Source: Pectobacterium atrosepticum (GTDB lineage: Bacteria; Pseudomonadota; Gammaproteobacteria; Enterobacterales; Enterobacteriaceae). Taken from it: a DNA stretch of 64,000 nucleotides. This document shows, piece after piece, positions 61,077 through 64,000 of this stretch. Position numbers and translations under genes: made by a program. Location of the stretch: the NCBI GenBank assembly GCA_019056595.1, contig CP036163.1, forward strand, positions 3,472,001 to 3,536,000, written 5' to 3'. The stretch's first letter is position 1, and every line of letters starts with the position of its first letter. The notes beneath the pieces are model-generated. The model was given only the letters and a program-made list of their open reading frames with translations. It was not told the DNA's origin and searched no databases.

Positions 61077-61965
61077 AAATCAGATCGTTGATGTTCGGAG
61101 CGTGAAAAGTCAGCGTGGTGAAAGCCGAAGTGTGACTAATCCTCTTCGTGTCACGACGCGTTTTACACTGCCGCTGCTGCTGATTTGTGCCGCGTTGCTG
61201 TGGGTCAGTCCGTTTATCTGGATGCTGTCTTCTTCCATCAGCGCCAGCAGCTTTGGCGTGGACATGGCCTCGCTGTTGCCGCGTCTACCGCTGACGTTCG
61301 ATAACTTCCGCGATGCGTGGGACAGTGCCGACTGGTTACGGCTCTACACCAACACGCTGATCTTTGCGGTCGGCACGTTTCTGGTACAGCTGGTCACGAT
61401 CACCACGGCGGGCTACATCTTCGCCTACCACGAATTCCGTGGCAAAACGCTGCTGTTCTATCTGCTGCTGATTCAAATGATGATCATGCCTGTCGTTATG
61501 ATGGTGCCAAACATGATGACGCTTAAGCAGCTCGGCCTGCTCAATACCCTGACTGGCGTGATGATGCCGTATTTCGCTTCGGCATTTGGCGTGTTTCTGA
61601 TGCGTCAGGCGTTTCTCAATATCGCTAAAGAAATCGAAGAAGCCGCGTTGATGGAAGGCTGCCGCTGGTGGCAGGTGGTGTTTCACGTCCTGATTCCTAT
61701 GACCTGGCCGTCGATTCTGGCCTTCGCTACGGTCAGCATTACCTACCATTGGAACGAATATCTCTGGCCGCTGATGGTGCTCAATGACCCAGATAAACAG
61801 GTGCTGACCATCGGGCTGGTGTCGTTTGCGATGGGCGCAGAGTCCGGCGGACAGTGGGGATTGATCTGCGCGGGTACGTTGCTGGTGTGCCTGCCGCTGA
61901 TGGTGGCCTTTGTGGTGTTCCAGAAGCAGTTCCTGAGCAGCTTCGGCTTCTCGGGTATTAAGTGA
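61066..61965 (+). CDS. ABC transporter permease, UgpE-like
   Basis: A 299-residue MalG/UgpE-class permease with six helices after a polar N-terminus of about 35 residues. The EAA loop is EAALMEGCRWWQVVFHVLIP (near 187-206). The start overlaps the upstream permease end, implying coupled translation and a heteromeric channel. No substrate-binding protein gene lies between the permeases and the phosphodiesterase. Confidence 0.88.
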   Translation: MSAENQIVDVRSVKSQRGESRSVTNPLRVTTRFTLPLLLICAALLWVSPFIWMLSSSISASSFGVDMASLLPRLPLTFDNFRDAWDSADWLRLYTNTLIFAVGTFLVQLVTITTAGYIFAYHEFRGKTLLFYLLLIQMMIMPVVMMVPNMMTLKQLGLLNTLTGVMMPYFASAFGVFLMRQAFLNIAKEIEEAALMEGCRWWQVVFHVLIPMTWPSILAFATVSITYHWNEYLWPLMVLNDPDKQVLTIGLVSFAMGAESGGQWGLICAGTLLVCLPLMVAFVVFQKQFLSSFGFSGIK

Positions 61966-62067
61966 ATCGCTGATAAGGCCATGCGGATAATACTGGTTAC
62001 TTAAGCCCGTTGTTAGGGGAAACACAGGGGGAGGTTCCCGCAGGGATGCCTCACCCCTGTGGTCGCC

Positions 62068-62172
62068 CCGTGTATCTCGATGCTTAAGCGATCGGCGTTA
62101 GGCCATGCGGGTTAGTTAATTCTATTTATCAGGAGCGACACGCTCCGTGTATCTCGATCCTTAAGCGATCGG
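62068..62172 (+). repeat. Direct repeat pair between permease and gpdQ genes
   Basis: A 28-bp unit beginning CCGTGTATCTCGAT and ending CTTAAGCGATCGG occurs at 62068-62095 and 62145-62172 with one mismatch. GGAGCG-ACA-CGCTCC (62132-62146) forms a hairpin at the second copy. GGCCATGCGG is also repeated at about 61978 and 62101. The 246-bp gap holds no gene. Confidence 0.8.
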
Positions 62173-62211
62173 TGCTCGCCAACGGGCGAAATAATGATAG
62201 AGGTGGTTGTT

Positions 62212-63036
62212 ATGTTGCTGGCTCAGATTTCCGATCTGCATTTTCGCAGTGAAGGGCGCAAGCTCTATGAGTTTATTGATATTAACGGGGAAAATGCCAA
62301 AGTCATCAATCAGCTGAACGCGCTGAGCGAGCGGCCGGACGCGGTGGTCATTAGCGGCGACATCGTCAACTGTGGGCGTCCGCAGGAGTATCAGGTTGCC
62401 CAGCGCGTGTTGCAGATGCTGGATTATCCGCTGTACGTGATTCCGGGCAATCATGATGACAAGCAGCATTTCCTCAACGCGATGCGTCCACTTTGCCCGC
62501 AATTGGGCGATGATCCAGAAAATATCCGCTATGCGGTGGATGATTTTCCGATGCGCCTGCTGTTCATCGATACCAGTTTGACTGGGCAGGCGAAAGGCTG
62601 GCTGACGCCATCCACGCTAGGCTGGCTGGAACAGCAATTGCAGGATCACTCAACGCGTGAAACGGCGATCTTCATGCACCACCCGCCGCTGCCGTTGGGA
62701 TCGGCGCATATGGATCGTATCGCCTGCGAAAATGGGCACGAGCTGCTGACGCTGATCGAGCGTTTCCCACAGCTTACGCGGATCTTCTGCGGCCATACGC
62801 ATCGGCTGATTATGACGCAGCATCGGCAGGCGATTATTGCTACGGTGCCGGGCACCGTCCATCAAGTGCCGTATTTCTACTATGACGACACGTCATACTA
62901 CAACCTGGAACCTGCCAGCATTGTCATGCACCGCTATGTGCCGGTAACCGGGCTAGTGAGCTACTGCCAGTCGATCGCGTCGAACACCGGTCCTTACCTC
63001 TACGATCCACGCATCAGCTGTCCGGTGGATGCGTAA
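62212..63036 (+). CDS. gpdQ: GpdQ-type glycerophosphodiester phosphodiesterase
   Basis: A 274-residue binuclear metallophosphoesterase, equal in length and very close in sequence to GpdQ of Klebsiella (Enterobacter) aerogenes. Metal ligands are all visible: Asp8 and His10 (ISDLHF), Asp50 (SGDIVNCG), Asn80 and His81 (PGNHDD), His156 (FMHHPPLP), His195 and His197 (FCGHTHR). It has no signal peptide, so it acts in the cytoplasm on imported diesters such as glycerophosphocholine or glycerophosphoethanolamine. ATG 62212 follows GAGG. Its stop overlaps the next start (TAATG). Confidence 0.93.
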   Translation: MLLAQISDLHFRSEGRKLYEFIDINGENAKVINQLNALSERPDAVVISGDIVNCGRPQEYQVAQRVLQMLDYPLYVIPGNHDDKQHFLNAMRPLCPQLGDDPENIRYAVDDFPMRLLFIDTSLTGQAKGWLTPSTLGWLEQQLQDHSTRETAIFMHHPPLPLGSAHMDRIACENGHELLTLIERFPQLTRIFCGHTHRLIMTQHRQAIIATVPGTVHQVPYFYYDDTSYYNLEPASIVMHRYVPVTGLVSYCQSIASNTGPYLYDPRISCPVDA

Positions 63037-64000
63037 TGGCCGTGATTCAGTTACGCAATATCAGTAAACGCTTTGAACACATGCAGGCGCTGGCGTCGCT
63101 GTCGTTAGATATCGCCGACGGTGAGTTTCTGGTGCTGGTCGGGCCGTCAGGCTGTGGCAAAAGTACGCTGCTGCGTATGCTGGCCGGTCTGGAAGACGTG
63201 AGCGATGGGCAAATCCTTCTGGGCGACGACGACATTACGACGTGGAGCCCGAAGCAGCGTAATTTCTCGATGATCTTCCAGAACTACGCGTTGTTTCCGC
63301 ATTTGACCGTTGAGCAGAACATCACCTTTGGCATGCGGATGCGCGGCGAACCGAAGGCCGAATATCCACAGCGGGTACAGCGCGTTGCCAGCCTGCTTCA
63401 GCTTGAGCCGTTACTCAAACGCAAACCGGGAAAACTGTCCGGTGGTCAGCGTCAGCGCGTGGCGATGGCGCGTGCGATCGTGCGCGATCCTCGCTTGTTT
63501 TTGATGGATGAACCACTGTCGAATCTGGATGCTCGCCTGCGCAGCGATGTGCGGGACGGCATTATGGATCTGCATCGGCAGTTGAAAACCACCACCGTCT
63601 ACGTCACGCACGATCAGATCGAGGCAATGACGATGGCGGACAGGATCGCCGTGCTGGATCGTGGTGTGTTGCAACAGGTCGGTACGCCGGAACAGCTGTA
63701 TTCTTACCCGGCTAACGTCTTTGTCGCCGGATTTATCGGCACGCCCGCAATGAACATGGTGACGCTGGTATGTTCCGAAGGTCACGCGTTTTTACAAGCA
63801 TTGCCTGTGGTGCTGCCCGTCAGTGAAGAAACACGTTCATTAACCAGTGTGCTGCTAGGGATTCGTCCTGAGCATATTACCGAACACGCCGCGTCAGACG
63901 GCGATTTGTCATTGTCGGGAACGGTGAAGCAACGGGAGCTGTTTGGCGCGGAGTATCTGATTCATGTGGATACGCCGTTGGGAAATATTCGCTACCGTCG
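63036..64000 (+). CDS. ABC transporter ATPase, UgpC/MalK-like, cut by window edge
   Basis: The frame runs from ATG 63036 to the right edge without a stop (321 codons of an expected 350-370). Walker A GPSGCGKST (36-44), Q-loop FQNYALFPHLT, signature LSGGQRQRVAMARAI, Walker B FLMDEPLSNLDA and the H-loop VTHDQIEAMT are complete; a C-terminal TOBE-like domain (GIRPEHIT) has begun. It powers the two UgpA/UgpE-like permeases. Translation is coupled to gpdQ through the one-base stop/start overlap. Confidence 0.92.
   Translation, partial: MAVIQLRNISKRFEHMQALASLSLDIADGEFLVLVGPSGCGKSTLLRMLAGLEDVSDGQILLGDDDITTWSPKQRNFSMIFQNYALFPHLTVEQNITFGMRMRGEPKAEYPQRVQRVASLLQLEPLLKRKPGKLSGGQRQRVAMARAIVRDPRLFLMDEPLSNLDARLRSDVRDGIMDLHRQLKTTTVYVTHDQIEAMTMADRIAVLDRGVLQQVGTPEQLYSYPANVFVAGFIGTPAMNMVTLVCSEGHAFLQALPVVLPVSEETRSLTSVLLGIRPEHITEHAASDGDLSLSGTVKQRELFGAEYLIHVDTPLGNIRYR

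Overview
This 64 kb window is a stretch of bacterial chromosome from the order Enterobacterales. Protein sequences run close to Escherichia coli orthologues over whole lengths, and the order nlp/sfsB-ispB-rplU-rpmA-yhbE-obgE-dacB-greA-yhbY-rlmE-ftsH-folP-glmM-secG-leuU, then metY-rimP-nusA-infB-rbfA-truB-rpsO-pnp-nlpI-deaD, matches the E. coli minute-71 region. The budRAB acetoin genes, the DUF1323 pair beside ispB and the intergenic palindromic repeat suggest a soft-rot relative (Pectobacterium-like). The genus is an inference; the order is well supported.

Layout. 1-1.5 kb: a Ner-like regulator (cut by the left edge) divergent from two tandem DUF1323/YfeC-type DNA-binding paralogues. 1.5-14.3 kb: housekeeping block for quinone side chain, ribosomal proteins L21/L27, GTPase ObgE, PBP4, GreA, YhbY, 23S rRNA methylation, FtsH, folate, GlmM and SecG, ending in tRNA-Leu(GAG). 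14.3-18.1 kb: a decayed accessory zone between two tRNA genes. It holds a broken zinc-type oxidoreductase, a membrane-protein scrap, the tail of a non-ribosomal peptide synthetase, a GH24 lysozyme with an amber codon, a frameshifted DUF2589-like gene and a truncated LuxR-type regulator. 18.1-30.5 kb: tRNA-fMet and the rimP-nusA-infB-rbfA-truB-rpsO-pnp-nlpI-deaD translation and RNA-turnover block, with the small yrbN gene overlapping the deaD start. 30.6-35.4 kb: yhbW, ubiV-ubiU and divergent ubiT-yhbS, then yhbQ.

35.4-40.5 kb: a palindromic repeat, then a deoP2-like regulatory region with two CRP sites and the deoCABD nucleoside catabolic operon. 40.7-43.6 kb: a Fur-controlled TonB-dependent siderophore receptor and a small secreted discoidin-type protein. 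43.8-48.8 kb: rimI-holD, divergent rsmC, an aldo/keto reductase with a divergent LysR regulator, a stringent-type promoter with three tRNA-Leu(CAG) genes, and a Fur-boxed DUF1435 (yjjZ-like) gene. 48.9-53.6 kb: budR divergent from budA-budB (acetoin synthesis), then fucO. 53.6-58.8 kb: the glycine cleavage operon gcvTHP. 58.8-60.1 kb: an HxlR regulator divergent from a short-chain dehydrogenase. 60.2 kb to the right edge: two Ugp-like ABC permeases, a GpdQ-type glycerophosphodiesterase and an ABC ATPase that runs off the window, probably a glycerophosphodiester import-and-cleavage operon.

The parts that most repay a second look are the tRNA-bracketed graveyard at 14.3-18.1 kb, the Mu-immunity-like divergent regulator arrangement at the left end, the gpdQ transporter operon, and several small regulatory or sequence oddities: a U-U mismatch in tRNA-Leu(GAG), a 15-bp tandem duplication carrying the gcvP ribosome site, and two insertions in NusA. 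No CRISPR array, intact prophage or intact insertion sequence was seen.
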